DNA of 35,390 nucleotides, taken from contig PLTZ01000063.1 of assembly GCA_003164715.1 (NCBI GenBank), positions 1 to 35,390 on the forward strand. The letters are read 5' to 3'. This document shows positions 5,081 to 14,067 of the stretch, piece after piece. How positions within the stretch are numbered: the stretch's first letter is position 1; the number at the start of each line of letters is the position of its first letter. The translations under genes and the position numbers were made by a program. The DNA comes from Opitutaceae bacterium (GTDB lineage: Bacteria; Verrucomicrobiota; Verrucomicrobiia; Opitutales; Opitutaceae). Under the pieces are notes generated by a model that was given only the letters and a program-made list of their open reading frames with translations, ran no database searches and had not been told where the DNA came from.

Positions 5081-7615
5081 TTATTTCTGCCAGAGGATCT
5101 CGCAGGCCTCCAGCGGCGTCACGAGGCCCTTGCATCGCGGCACCATCCGGGCCGTGTAGTCCGCGGCGGGACGGGCTGCGGACACCGTCGCGCTATAGAG
5201 GCGTGTGCCGTTTCCGGACCCCGCTCCCTCCAGAGGCGTCATTTCCTGGCTTTCCGGGCCGCCGCCGTTGCGTCCATCGGCATAAAGCTCGACCCTGACC
5301 CTGTCCGGGGCGAGATCCGCCAGGAAGGCCTTTGCCGTGATCACGTGCTTTCCCGCCCGGGTCTCGACGGTCCTGGCCCCGAAGCGGATCGAGTCCCAGG
5401 CTGCCGCCAGCGCGTCCCGCGCCTCCACGAGCGTCCTCGCCCCCGAGCCCTTGCCAGCGGCGCGCGCCCGGTACGCGGCGGCAGAGGGAAGGTAGTGCTG
5501 CTCGGTGTAGTCGCACACGGCGCGGCTGGCGGCGAACCGTGGGGTCAGTCGCGCCATGCTTTCCCGTATCCGTGCCACCCATGCGGCGGGAACGCCCTTT
5601 TCGTTTCGCGAGTAGAATTCCTGCGTCACGGCCTGCTCCAGATTCTCATACAGCGCCTCCGCCTCGGCGGCGTCCCATGCGGGGTCTTCGCCATGCTCCT
5701 TGCCATCACCCAGGGCCCAGCCGACCTCCGGCGCGTAGGCCTCGGCCCACCAGCCGTCCAATTCGGAGAGGTTCAAGCCGCCGTTGACGAGGACCTTCAT
5801 GCCGCTTGTGCCGCAGGCCTCCCACGGCCGGCGGGGCGTGTTGATCCACACGTCGACCCCCTGCACCATGCGTTCGGCCAGGAGCATGTCATAGTCGGCC
5901 AGGAACACCACCGGCGGATTCGCATCGTTGTGGCGGATGAATCGCATCCATTCCTGGATCAGCGCCTGGCCGGCCTGGTCGGCGGGATGCGCCTTGCCCG
6001 CCAGGATGAGCTGCGCCGGGCGCTGGGGGTTCTTGAGGATGCGTATCAGCCGGGCGGGATCGTGCAGCAGGAGGTTGGGCCTCTTGTAGGTCGCGAAACG
6101 CCGCGCGAAGCCCAGCGTCAGCACCTCCGGGTTCAGGCGGGCCTGGGCCCGGGCCCGCACCTCTTGGTTCACTCCGGCGGCGGCCAATTGCCGGCCCACC
6201 CGCTCCAGGGCGAATTCAACCAGCGACCTGCGGCTGGTGCAGCGCAGGGCCCAGAGCTTCTCGTCGGAGATCCGGCGGACGTTGTCCTCCAGCGTGGACG
6301 ACGGCCCGAGCCACCGGTCCTTGCCGCAGGCCTCGGTCCAGACGAGATCGGCTGCCGCCGAGTCCCACGTCGGCATATGCACGCCGTTGGTCACGTGGCC
6401 GACCGGCACGTCCTCCTCAGGCCACCTCGGGAAGAGCGGTGCGAAGATGTGGCGGCTCACGCATCCGTGCAGCCGGCTCACCCCGTTGGTCGCCGTGCTC
6501 CCGCGCAGCGCAAGGTAGGCCATGTTGAAGGGCTCGTCCGCGTCGTCGGGGTTCTGGCGCCCGAGCGCCAACAAGTCGCGCAGCGGCAGGCCGAGGTCGT
6601 CATGCGCATACCGGCCTAGGTACTGCTCCATCAGCGGCGTCTGGAACAGGTCGAAGCCCGCGGCAACCGCGGTGTGGGTGGTGAAGAGGTTGCCCGCTCG
6701 CGTGGCCATGAGGGCCCCGGGAAACGGGCAACCGGCCTCCTGCATGAAGCTGCGGGCGCGCTCCAGGAGCGCAAACGCCGCGTGCCCCTCGTTCAGGTGG
6801 CAGACCTCCGGTTTGATCCCGAGGGCGGCGAGCAGCCGCCAGCCGCCTATCCCGAGGACGATCTCCTGCTTGAGGCGCAGCTCCGGGCCACCTCCGTACA
6901 GCTCGCTCGCTATCCCGCGGTCCACCGGTGCGTTGGCCGGATCGTTCGTGTCGAGCAGGTAGAGCCTCGCCCGTCCCACCTGGACCTGCCACGCGCGCAG
7001 CCAGACGGCGCCGTCGGGAAGCGCGACCTCGACGCGCAGCCATTCGCCGTTCGGCCGGCGCACCGGCGTCACCGGCAGCTGGCCGGGGTCGTTGTAGGGA
7101 TAGAGCGCCTGCTGCGCCCCGTCCCGGTCGATCGCCTGCCGGAAATATCCATGCTGGTAGAGGAGGCCGACGCCGATGACCGGCACGCCCAAGTCGCTGG
7201 CGGCCTTGAGCTGGTCGCCGGCCACGTTCCCAAGGCCGCCGGAATAGATCGGGAGCGCCTCGCTCAGCATGAATTCCATGCAGAAGTAGGCGACGCAGGT
7301 GAGGGGGGCTTGGGGATGGTTCTGCTGAAACCAGGCGGGCGCAGCCGCCGCATCCCGCTTCGCCTGCACCAGGCCGCCGAGCAGGCGGGAGAATTCGGGG
7401 TCGGCCAGCGCGCGGTCGAGCCTGTCGCGGGAGACCGCCTGGAGCACGACGTTGGGATGATGGGTCTGCGCCCAGAGGTCGGGATCGAGCCGTTTCCAGA
7501 GCTCGTCCGAGCAGTGGTTCCACGACCAGCGCAGATCCATGGCCAGCTCGGTGAGGGCTTCAAGGCCCGCTGGGGGGCGGGGTGGAGGGGGGCTGCCGGT
7601 TGCGGGTTCGCTCAT
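5081..7615 (-). CDS. glgP: Alpha-glucan (glycogen/maltodextrin) phosphorylase
   Basis: An 844-residue GT35 phosphorylase of the bacterial AlgP type, with an N-terminal DUF3417-like part (LAMDLRWSWNHCSDELWKRL). It releases glucose-1-phosphate from stored glucan with phosphate and pyridoxal phosphate. Visible motifs are HLNEGHAAFALLERA, TTHTAVAAGFDLF, GHVTNGVHMPTWDS, RFATYKRPNLL, ILAGKAHPAD and the PLP site EACGTSGMKVLVNGGLN, where the Lys of GTSGMK binds the cofactor. The length is normal for this branch. It is the last gene of the six-gene minus-strand operon, 28 nt after pgm, the enzyme that uses its product. A hairpin lies after its stop. Confidence 0.95.
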   Translation of the reverse strand: MSEPATGSPPPPRPPAGLEALTELAMDLRWSWNHCSDELWKRLDPDLWAQTHHPNVVLQAVSRDRLDRALADPEFSRLLGGLVQAKRDAAAAPAWFQQNHPQAPLTCVAYFCMEFMLSEALPIYSGGLGNVAGDQLKAASDLGVPVIGVGLLYQHGYFRQAIDRDGAQQALYPYNDPGQLPVTPVRRPNGEWLRVEVALPDGAVWLRAWQVQVGRARLYLLDTNDPANAPVDRGIASELYGGGPELRLKQEIVLGIGGWRLLAALGIKPEVCHLNEGHAAFALLERARSFMQEAGCPFPGALMATRAGNLFTTHTAVAAGFDLFQTPLMEQYLGRYAHDDLGLPLRDLLALGRQNPDDADEPFNMAYLALRGSTATNGVSRLHGCVSRHIFAPLFPRWPEEDVPVGHVTNGVHMPTWDSAAADLVWTEACGKDRWLGPSSTLEDNVRRISDEKLWALRCTSRRSLVEFALERVGRQLAAAGVNQEVRARAQARLNPEVLTLGFARRFATYKRPNLLLHDPARLIRILKNPQRPAQLILAGKAHPADQAGQALIQEWMRFIRHNDANPPVVFLADYDMLLAERMVQGVDVWINTPRRPWEACGTSGMKVLVNGGLNLSELDGWWAEAYAPEVGWALGDGKEHGEDPAWDAAEAEALYENLEQAVTQEFYSRNEKGVPAAWVARIRESMARLTPRFAASRAVCDYTEQHYLPSAAAYRARAAGKGSGARTLVEARDALAAAWDSIRFGARTVETRAGKHVITAKAFLADLAPDRVRVELYADGRNGGGPESQEMTPLEGAGSGNGTRLYSATVSAARPAADYTARMVPRCKGLVTPLEACEILWQK

Positions 7616-7643
7616 GATCTTGACTGTCCAGAGGGGACCACCC

Positions 7644-9380
7644 TCAGTTCGGATCGCCCTCGTTTCGCCACGCGGCCACCGCTTCGCAGTCCGCCTTCCG
7701 GTCTATTGCCTGCTCCGCAGGCCCCGCGTCCTTTCCGGGCGCCCCGAGCGCCGCGCCGACAATCGCCTGCGCCTCCTCCAGGATCCGGCGCAGGTGCGAC
7801 TCCGAGCGGAAGCTCTCGGCGTAGATCTTGTAGATGTCCTCGGTGCCCGACGGGCGCGCGGCGAACCATCCGCCTTCGGTAACGGCCTTGAGTCCGCCGA
7901 TGGATTCGTCGTTGCCCGGGGCCCTGGTGAGGACGGATTGGATCTTTTCGCCCGCCAGGTCCGCGAGCTTGAGCCGGTCAGGGGAGAGCCCGGCCAGGGC
8001 GGACCTCTCGGCCGCCGTAGCGGGAGCGTCCACACGGTCATAGAACGACTCCCCGAATTCCTGGGTGAGCGTCGCGTAGGCCTCGCCCGGGTCGCGGCGC
8101 CCCCGGGCCGTGATCTCCGCTGCGAGCAGACACGGGATGAACCCGTCCTTGTCCGTCGTCCATACGGCGCCGTCCAGGCGCAGGAAGGACGCGCCCGCGC
8201 TCTCCTCCCCGCCGAAGCCGAGCGAGCCGTCCAGAAGGCCGCCCACGAACCATTTGAAGCCGACCGGGACCTCGTAGAGTCTCCTGCCCAGTTTTGCCGC
8301 CACGCGATCGATCATCGCGCTGCTCACAACGGTCTTTCCAACCGCCGCCGCCTTGTGCCAGCTCGGGCGGTTCTGGAAGAGATGGGACACGCAGACCGCG
8401 AGGAAGTGATTGGGCGGAAGCAGGCCCTCGCCCCTTGTGACGATCCCGTGCCGGTCGTGGTCGGTGTCGCACGCGAACGACAGGTCAAAGCGGTCCTTCA
8501 TGCCGATCAGCCGCCGCATCGCGTAGGGCGACGACGGATCCATCCGGATCTGGCCGTCCCAATCGACCGTCATGAACCGGAAGGTGGGGTCGACGGTGTC
8601 GCTGACCACGGTCAGGTCCAGGCGGTGGCGCTCCGCAATCCGGCCCCAGTAATGGACGCCGGCGCCTCCGAGGGGGTCGACGCCGAGGCGGATCCTCGAG
8701 CTGCGGATGGCCTCCAGGTCGACCACGTTGCAAAGGTCGTCCACATAGGCGCCCAGGTAATCGTGCCGGTGGGTTGTCGGGGCGCGAAGGGCCCGGTCGT
8801 AGGGCGTTCGCTTCACGCCCTCGAGCCCTGCCTCGAGGATCGCGTTCGCCTTTGCCTCGATCCAGCCCGTGACGGCGCCGCCGGCCGGTCCGCCATTGGG
8901 CGGGTTGTACTTGAATCCGCCGTCATGTGGAGGATTGTGCGACGGCGTGATGACGATGCCGTCCGCGAGTCCGCTGGTTCGCCCGCGATTGTAGGCCAGG
9001 ATAGCATGGGAGATCGCCGGGGTCGGCGTGAATTCGCCGCCTTCGGCGATCATGGTCTCGACCTCGTTTGCGGCCAGCACCTCGAGGGCGGTGGCGAAGG
9101 CCGGGACGGAAAGGGCGTGGGTGTCGATGCCGATGAAAAGCGGGCCGGAAAACCGCTGCCGGGCGCGGTACAGGCAGATTGCCTGGGTGATCGCGAGGAC
9201 GTGCCACTCGTTGAAGCTCCGCTTGAGGGACGAGCCGCGGTGGCCGGAGGTGCCGAACACCACGCGCTGCGCCGGGACCGAGGGGTCGGGCGTGTCGGTA
9301 TAGTAGGCGGTGATGAGCCTGGGCACGTCGACCAGGATTCCCAGGGGTGCGGGTTTTCCCGCGAGGGGACTTGTCTTCAA
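7644..9380 (-). CDS. pgm: Phosphoglucomutase (alpha-D-glucose type)
   Basis: A 578-residue phosphohexomutase that interconverts glucose-1-phosphate and glucose-6-phosphate. The active-site Ser is S147 in TPSHNPP, the Mg-binding loop is DTDHDRHG (about 305-312), the sugar-binding loop is GGEESAG (about 390-396), and the phosphate-binding end is AARPSGTEDIYKIYAES. The early VVFGTSGHRGSSLKRSF segment is typical of the E. coli Pgm group. It starts with TTG, and TTGA overlaps the rpiB stop, which implies translational coupling. It lies directly upstream of glgP, so the two convert stored glucan to glucose-6-phosphate. Confidence 0.95.
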   Translation of the reverse strand: MKTSPLAGKPAPLGILVDVPRLITAYYTDTPDPSVPAQRVVFGTSGHRGSSLKRSFNEWHVLAITQAICLYRARQRFSGPLFIGIDTHALSVPAFATALEVLAANEVETMIAEGGEFTPTPAISHAILAYNRGRTSGLADGIVITPSHNPPHDGGFKYNPPNGGPAGGAVTGWIEAKANAILEAGLEGVKRTPYDRALRAPTTHRHDYLGAYVDDLCNVVDLEAIRSSRIRLGVDPLGGAGVHYWGRIAERHRLDLTVVSDTVDPTFRFMTVDWDGQIRMDPSSPYAMRRLIGMKDRFDLSFACDTDHDRHGIVTRGEGLLPPNHFLAVCVSHLFQNRPSWHKAAAVGKTVVSSAMIDRVAAKLGRRLYEVPVGFKWFVGGLLDGSLGFGGEESAGASFLRLDGAVWTTDKDGFIPCLLAAEITARGRRDPGEAYATLTQEFGESFYDRVDAPATAAERSALAGLSPDRLKLADLAGEKIQSVLTRAPGNDESIGGLKAVTEGGWFAARPSGTEDIYKIYAESFRSESHLRRILEEAQAIVGAALGAPGKDAGPAEQAIDRKADCEAVAAWRNEGDPN

Positions 9381-9841
9381 CGCGATCCCTTCAGCGCCCC
9401 GCGCTCGATCTCCAGGATCTTCGCCAGGCGGCGGCGATGGCGCTCTTCCCCGCTGAAGCGCGCCTCAAGAAAGGTCCGGACAAGTTCCCACGCGGCCGCG
9501 TGTCCGACGACAAGGCCCCCGAGGCAGAGCATGTTCAGGTCGTCGTCCTCAACGCCCTGGTGGGCCGAGAACGTCTCATGGATGAGACACGCGCGCACCC
9601 CGGGCACCTTGTTGGCGGCCACGGACGCTCCCACTCCGCTGCCGCAGATGCCCACCCCGCGGGCTATCGTGGCGTCGGCGACCGCATGGGCCAGCGGCAC
9701 GATGAAATCCGGATAGTCGTCGGCGGCCTGCAGGCTGGCGTCCCCGAAATCAACCACCAGATAGCCCGCCTCGGTGAGCCTCGAAGAAAGGTGTTGCTTC
9801 AGCTCAAAACCCCCGTGGTCCGCGGCGATCCCGACCCGCAT
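9377..9841 (-). CDS. rpiB: Ribose-5-phosphate isomerase B
   Basis: A 154-residue RpiB/LacAB-family isomerase (166 residues if the upstream ATG at 9877 is used). It interconverts ribose-5-phosphate and ribulose-5-phosphate. Motifs are the N-terminal IAADHGGFELKQ, the D-YPDF segment, the active-site Cys region GVGICGSGVGASVAANK and the later DDDLNMLCLGGLVVG. The canonical CGTG is CGSG here, a mild change. The ATG at 9841 is preferred because family members start a few residues before the first strand. It sits between the aldolase gene (9894) and pgm (TTGA overlap) in the carbon operon. Confidence 0.9.
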   Translation of the reverse strand: MRVGIAADHGGFELKQHLSSRLTEAGYLVVDFGDASLQAADDYPDFIVPLAHAVADATIARGVGICGSGVGASVAANKVPGVRACLIHETFSAHQGVEDDDLNMLCLGGLVVGHAAAWELVRTFLEARFSGEERHRRRLAKILEIERGALKGSR

Positions 9842-9893
9842 CGGGCTGGTCCCCGGGACTGTTCGTTCGTTGGGCATGGGTCCGTACGGCTTT

Positions 9894-10904
9894 TCAGTCG
9901 ATCAGGCGTTCGCGTTCGGCCCTTGCCGTGTGCTTTCCCTGGACGGCCAGGCCGTTGCAGGAGGCGCGGTGGCGAAGGGCCTCTTGCGCGGCCGCGGCGT
10001 TTGCGGTCAGGCCCCGCCAGGCTCCCAGCGCGTCGTCCTGGAGCGCGCGGCCGAACGAGAAGCTCAGGATCCAAGGGGAGCCGGATATGCCGCAGATGGC
10101 GTTCAGCCTCTGAGTCGCCTCCACGCCGGTCTGGCCGCCCGAGAGGAACACGATTCCGGGGACCGCGGCCGGCACCACGCGCCGCAGGCAGCGGATCGTT
10201 GCCTCGGCCACCTCCCCCGCGGCGGGCTGCTGCGGGCAGTCCTTGCCCGGGAGCACCATGTTCGACTTGAGCAGCATGGTCTCCAGCCGGACCCGGTGCT
10301 CAAAAAGCGCGGCAAACACGGTCTTAAGGACGCCCGCGGTGACCTCGCCGCAGCGCGCGAGCGTATGGTCCCCGTCCATCAGGACCTCGGGCTCCACGAT
10401 AGGCACAAGCCCGGCCTCCTGGCTCAACGCGGCGAAGAGCGCCAGCGCATGCGCGTTGGCTCCGATGCAGGCCGGCGTCGGGAGCCCGTCGCCCACGGCG
10501 ATCACCGCGCGCCATTTGGTGAATCGGGCGCCCATCTGCCGGTACTCCGCGAGGCGTTCACGGAGGCCGTCGAGCCCCTGCGTGACCTTCTCCCCTTCGA
10601 AGAAGGGCAGCGCCGCAGTTCCCTTGTCCACCTTTATTCCGGGAATGATCCCCTTCCTTGCCAGGGCGCGGGGAAACGGTTCGCCGCCGGTGCTCTGGCG
10701 GATCGTCTCGTCAAAAAGGATCGCTCCGCTGATGTGGTCGGCCAATCCGGGCGTCGTGAACAGCAGCTCCCGGTAGGCCCGGCGGTTCTCCTCCGTGGAC
10801 GCGATGCCGAGGGCCTCGAACCGCTTGCCGATGGTCCCAATGCTCTCATCCGCAGCCAGGAGGCCCTTGCCGGGTGTCAGAAGGGCTTTGACTGCCGATT
10901 CCAT
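9894..10904 (-). CDS. Class I fructose-bisphosphate aldolase
   Basis: A 336-residue Schiff-base aldolase cleaving fructose-1,6-bisphosphate to two trioses. Counting from a possible TTG start at 10928, the catalytic set matches rabbit aldolase: D27 in LLAADES, K99 in GIKVDKG, K138 in FTKWR, E179 in IVEPE, and the Schiff-base Lys K221 in LLKSNMVLPGK. ATG 10904 is chosen over the TTG, which would add eight residues. It follows the reductase gene closely and precedes rpiB. A class I enzyme needs no metal, which suits stress conditions. It might also work in the gluconeogenic direction. Confidence 0.93.
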   Translation of the reverse strand: MESAVKALLTPGKGLLAADESIGTIGKRFEALGIASTEENRRAYRELLFTTPGLADHISGAILFDETIRQSTGGEPFPRALARKGIIPGIKVDKGTAALPFFEGEKVTQGLDGLRERLAEYRQMGARFTKWRAVIAVGDGLPTPACIGANAHALALFAALSQEAGLVPIVEPEVLMDGDHTLARCGEVTAGVLKTVFAALFEHRVRLETMLLKSNMVLPGKDCPQQPAAGEVAEATIRCLRRVVPAAVPGIVFLSGGQTGVEATQRLNAICGISGSPWILSFSFGRALQDDALGAWRGLTANAAAAQEALRHRASCNGLAVQGKHTARAERERLID

Positions 10905-10937
10905 TGCCGTCTCGCGGTTGGTCTCCAAAGTCGCCGA

Positions 10938-11948
10938 TCAGGTCAGCTTCACGATCATCTTGCCGATGTTCCCGCCGTGGAAGAGGCCGATGAACGCATC
11001 CGCCGCCTTTTCGATTCCAAAAACCACGGTCTCTTTGTTCTTCACTTTTCCGGCCCGGAGATACCCCACCATCTCCCTTTGAAACGCGCCGTGGCGATCG
11101 CGCCAGTCGCTGACGATCATCCCCTTCATTGTCAGGCGCTTGCCGACGATGTTGATCATATTGGAAGGGCCGGGCCGCGGCTTCTCGTCGTTGTAGCCGG
11201 AGATGCCGCCGCAGGCGATGATGCGGCCGTGGTTTCGCAGGACCGACAGCGCCGCCTCGAGCGTTGGCCCGCCCACGTTGTCAAAGTAGACGTCGATCCC
11301 CTCGGGAGCCTCGAGCCTGAGCTGCTCGACCACCGGGCCGACGTTGTAGTCGAACGCAACGTCAAAGCCGCATTCGCTCCGCAGGAACCTGACCTTTTCC
11401 GGCGAGCCGGCGGACCCGATGACGCGGCACCCGCGCAACTTGGCCAGCTGCCCGGCGACGCTTCCCACGGCGCCGGCGGCTCCCGAGATATAGATGACCT
11501 CCCCTGCCTTCACCTCCACGAGATTGAGCCCGACCCAGGCTGTCATGCCCGTCATCCCGAGCGCCCCGAGATAGACCGAGAGCGGCTGAATCTCGCCGCC
11601 CAGGGCAAGCAGTTCCTTGGGCGATGCGATGAAGTACTCGCGCCAGCCGTAGGAGGAGGAGACGCAGTCGCCGGGCTTGAATTCCGCGGCGTTCGACTCG
11701 ACGACCGTGCCGACGGCGCCCCCCTCGAGCGGCTGCCCCAGGGCGAACAGCGGGACGTAGGAAGGGCCATCGTTCATCCTGCCGCGCATGTACGGGTCCA
11801 CTGAAATGAAGGCGTTGCGGACAAGTACCTGCTGGTCCCCCGGCGGCCCGAGCTCGGCTTGTGCCAGCGCGAAGTTGGCCGGGGTGGGCACGCCCTTTGG
11901 ACGGGAAACCAGACGGACCTCCCGGCTGACTATTGGAGCGCGCGCCAT
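10938..11948 (-). CDS. CurA-like NADP-dependent MDR reductase
   Basis: A 336-residue zinc-independent medium-chain reductase of the CurA/leukotriene-B4 12-hydroxydehydrogenase group. The N-terminal part has RLVSRPKGVPTPANF and the diagnostic VDPYMRGRMN. The Rossmann motif is GAAGAVGSVAGQLAKLRGC (about 157-175), followed by the NADP-type segment and YFDNVGGPTLEAAL. Such enzymes reduce the double bond of alpha,beta-unsaturated carbonyls and so detoxify reactive aldehydes and ketones; the substrate here cannot be told. It begins 3 nt after the stop of the PRC-barrel gene and is the second gene in the operon. Confidence 0.9.
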   Translation of the reverse strand: MARAPIVSREVRLVSRPKGVPTPANFALAQAELGPPGDQQVLVRNAFISVDPYMRGRMNDGPSYVPLFALGQPLEGGAVGTVVESNAAEFKPGDCVSSSYGWREYFIASPKELLALGGEIQPLSVYLGALGMTGMTAWVGLNLVEVKAGEVIYISGAAGAVGSVAGQLAKLRGCRVIGSAGSPEKVRFLRSECGFDVAFDYNVGPVVEQLRLEAPEGIDVYFDNVGGPTLEAALSVLRNHGRIIACGGISGYNDEKPRPGPSNMINIVGKRLTMKGMIVSDWRDRHGAFQREMVGYLRAGKVKNKETVVFGIEKAADAFIGLFHGGNIGKMIVKLT

Positions 11949-11951
11949 GGT

Positions 11952-12671
11952 TCAGTCCTGGAAGGTGGCCACGGCGGACTTTCCGGCGCCGGCCAGCTGG
12001 TTCGCTGCGGTCTGCCGGATGTCCTCCTTGGTGAGGCTCACAAAGACCTTCGATTCCTCGTAGCTGATCCGCTCGATCTTGCTGGGCGCGATGAGGACCT
12101 CCTTGCCCGAATACCAGTGGCCGGCTTCCACAACGAGCTCGTGGATCCTCCAGCTCTGGTCGTCGACCATCAGGCCGCTCACCTGGCCGATTGTTCCGTC
12201 GGTCGTCTGGATCTCATAGCCGTTTATCTCATGGGTGCTCCGAAGGTGCTTGTCGTCCCTGGGATGGGGCTCGAGCCGGTCCGCCATCTCGTCCTTTGAG
12301 GGCGTGGAGGCCAAGGGATACGCTCCCATGCCCCACAAAGCGCCGCCGTTCCAATAGGCCGGCCAGCCATAGTAGCGATAATAGTCGATCTCGTATTGGC
12401 GCGAGACCGGCTTGTGCGACTCGATGGACGGGCTCTTCTCGATCTGCGAGCGGGTGAGGCCTAAGTGCAGCACCTTCCCTCTCTGGTTGAAGCGTCCGAA
12501 GGCATGTGGCGAAACCAGCACAAGGCGCCCGGTCAGCCATTGGGCCGTGTCGGCGACCAGGTAGCGGATGACCCACGACTTGTCGTCGAAGTAGAAGTCT
12601 TTGACATGCCCGATGTCGCCGTCGAGGGCGGCGAGCCTGCCGCCGTACATTTCCTTGATGTTTTTTAGCAT
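11952..12671 (-). CDS. Double PRC-barrel protein
   Basis: A 239-residue protein with two PRC-barrel domains: about 5-80 (GGRLAALDGDIGHVKDFYFDDKSWVIRYLV) and about 150-225 (GYEIQTTDGTIGQVSGLMVDDQSWRIHELVV). A Tyr/Trp-rich linker (about 92-125) joins them. PRC barrels are small beta-barrels found in the photosynthetic reaction-centre H subunit and RimM; stand-alone double forms are common in stress loci but have no defined activity. There is no signal peptide. First gene of the six-gene carbon operon, with a 5' leader of about 60 nt from the shared-box promoter at 12741-12782. Its role beside sugar enzymes is not evident. Confidence 0.9.
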   Translation of the reverse strand: MLKNIKEMYGGRLAALDGDIGHVKDFYFDDKSWVIRYLVADTAQWLTGRLVLVSPHAFGRFNQRGKVLHLGLTRSQIEKSPSIESHKPVSRQYEIDYYRYYGWPAYWNGGALWGMGAYPLASTPSKDEMADRLEPHPRDDKHLRSTHEINGYEIQTTDGTIGQVSGLMVDDQSWRIHELVVEAGHWYSGKEVLIAPSKIERISYEESKVFVSLTKEDIRQTAANQLAGAGKSAVATFQD

Positions 12672-12740
12672 AGAGTGGTCGTTCCGGCGCGGACCGTGAG
12701 CTCCGAACCGGAGACAATCACCCTGATCCGCATGTTAGGT

Positions 12741-12782
12741 AGCGTAGGCTGAAAGCCCGCGGCGAACCATGGGGTGTTACCC
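12741..12782 (-). promoter_or_regulatory. Shared-box promoter of the carbon operon
   Basis: Minus-strand GGGTAACACCCCAT (12769-12782), an exact match to the strongest form of the box, is followed after 22 bp by TACGCT (12741-12746). It is the only promoter seen for the PRC, reductase, aldolase, rpiB, pgm, glgP series, about 7.6 kb. Confidence 0.85.
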
Positions 12783-13095
12783 GCCCGGCGGCTCGCCCCG
12801 TGGCGGTTTGCGCGTCCCGTTTTGCCGGAAACGCGCCTGTCAAGGGGGTCCGGCTCGGCCCAATTGCCGCGCCGGAACCGTTGGCGGCCTGCGCCACGTT
12901 GACGGAGGGATGATGGCGCGAGTGGAAGGGAACACGGCGCCGGGGTGAAGGACAGGGCTCCGGGCCGAGTTGGCGAAGACCGGCGGCGGACGAGTTCTTG
13001 GCGAACGTGTTCATGCGCTGCCGACGGCGCGCCGCCAAAACCCGGCCCTGGACCGAGTGGCCCTCCAAAGGAAACGTGCGAGGGGCAGGCTGGGA
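12783..13095. other. Intergenic between divergent promoters, no gene seen
   Basis: This stretch separates the divergent promoters of the carbon operon and of the first VOC gene. Frames are open by base composition only, without domains or plausible starts. Confidence 0.5.
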
Positions 13096-13137
13096 GGGTA
13101 AGACCCCATTCCCAATTTGGGCTAAAGGGGGCATTTT
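13096..13137 (+). promoter_or_regulatory. Shared-box promoter of VOC gene 1
   Basis: GGGTAAGACCCCAT (13096-13109), one base away from the best box, is followed after exactly 22 bp by CATTTT (13132-13137). The predicted transcript start is about 20 nt before the VOC start at 13165. Confidence 0.75.
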
Positions 13138-13164
13138 CTTTCAGCAGGCAAGCCCCTCCATCCT

Positions 13165-14067
13165 ATGCACATGAAATCCGTTCGCCGCCTCGCGCCAATT
13201 CTCGCCGCAGCTGCAATGCTAGCCGTTGCGTGTCCGCCCTCAGCCAAGGCCGCGAAATTTCCGCCCCTCAATAACCCCGCGACCACGGAGCACCTTCCCG
13301 GGAAGCTCGTTTGGGCCGATCTGATTACGACCAATCCCGATGCGGCCACAAAATTCTACTGCGGGCTGCTGGGTTGGACCGCGGCGCCTCTGGAGCAGAA
13401 GGGGAAGGGCTACACGGTCTTTAGCAACAATGGCACACCGGTTGCGGGCCTTGCGCCCCGAACCGCCAGGGGCGAGAGCCACCCGTCCCGGTGGATCGGC
13501 TTCTATGCCGTGACGGATATTGGGGCCACCCTTGCGCTGGTGACCAAATACGGAGGAACCGTGCGCGTTGGATCCCGCAATTTTCCCGACCGAGGTTACC
13601 AGGCGATTGTCACGGACAAGGACACCGTCCCGATCGGCATTCTTCAATCGGGCTCGGGTGACTCCCCCGATGGCGAGCCCGCGCCCGGAGATTGGAACTG
13701 GTTCGAGTTGTACGTGAAGAGCCCGAAGGACACTGCGGAGTTCTATCACTCGGCAATCGGCTTCGATTTTGCTCCCGATACAAGCACCGACCGGAAAAGT
13801 GACCTCGTCCTTTCCAGCGAGGGGCGGGCGCGCGGAGGCGTAGCCCCGCTAAGTGGCGAGAATCCGAAACCCAGCTGGCTTGGCGTCATCCGCGTCGCCG
13901 ACCTCGACGCGACGCTCGCCAAGGTCCCGGGCCTAGGCGGCGAGGTGCTACTCGCCCCCCATCCAGTCGAATTCGGAAGCCGCTTTGCCATCATTCTGGA
14001 CTCCACCGGAGGCACCGTCGGTCTCGTGCAATACGCCGACAACGCAAACCCCGCAAACAACCCATGA
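13165..14067 (+). CDS. Secreted double-VOC (glyoxalase-fold) protein, copy 1
   Basis: A 300-residue protein with a signal peptide (ILAAAAMLAVACPPSAKA) and two vicinal-oxygen-chelate domains: about 45-155 (LVWADLITTNPDAATKFYCG through IGILQSG) and about 170-295 (WNWFELYVKSPKDTAEFY through GTVGLVQYAD). The arrangement resembles the CFP-30B/27-kDa-antigen type of VOC protein. The usual His/Glu metal ligands are not all evident, so enzymatic activity is doubtful. Export is unusual for this fold. Its stop overlaps the next gene's start (ATGA). A paralogue of the same length and in the same gene pair lies at 28195-29097. The start may be the third residue Met instead. Confidence 0.88.
   Translation: MHMKSVRRLAPILAAAAMLAVACPPSAKAAKFPPLNNPATTEHLPGKLVWADLITTNPDAATKFYCGLLGWTAAPLEQKGKGYTVFSNNGTPVAGLAPRTARGESHPSRWIGFYAVTDIGATLALVTKYGGTVRVGSRNFPDRGYQAIVTDKDTVPIGILQSGSGDSPDGEPAPGDWNWFELYVKSPKDTAEFYHSAIGFDFAPDTSTDRKSDLVLSSEGRARGGVAPLSGENPKPSWLGVIRVADLDATLAKVPGLGGEVLLAPHPVEFGSRFAIILDSTGGTVGLVQYADNANPANNP

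Noticed and set aside
7539-11804. Long plus-strand open frames opposite pgm, rpiB, aldolase and reductase genes
   Set aside because: The minus-strand proteins have complete catalytic motifs; the plus-strand translations show no family features.
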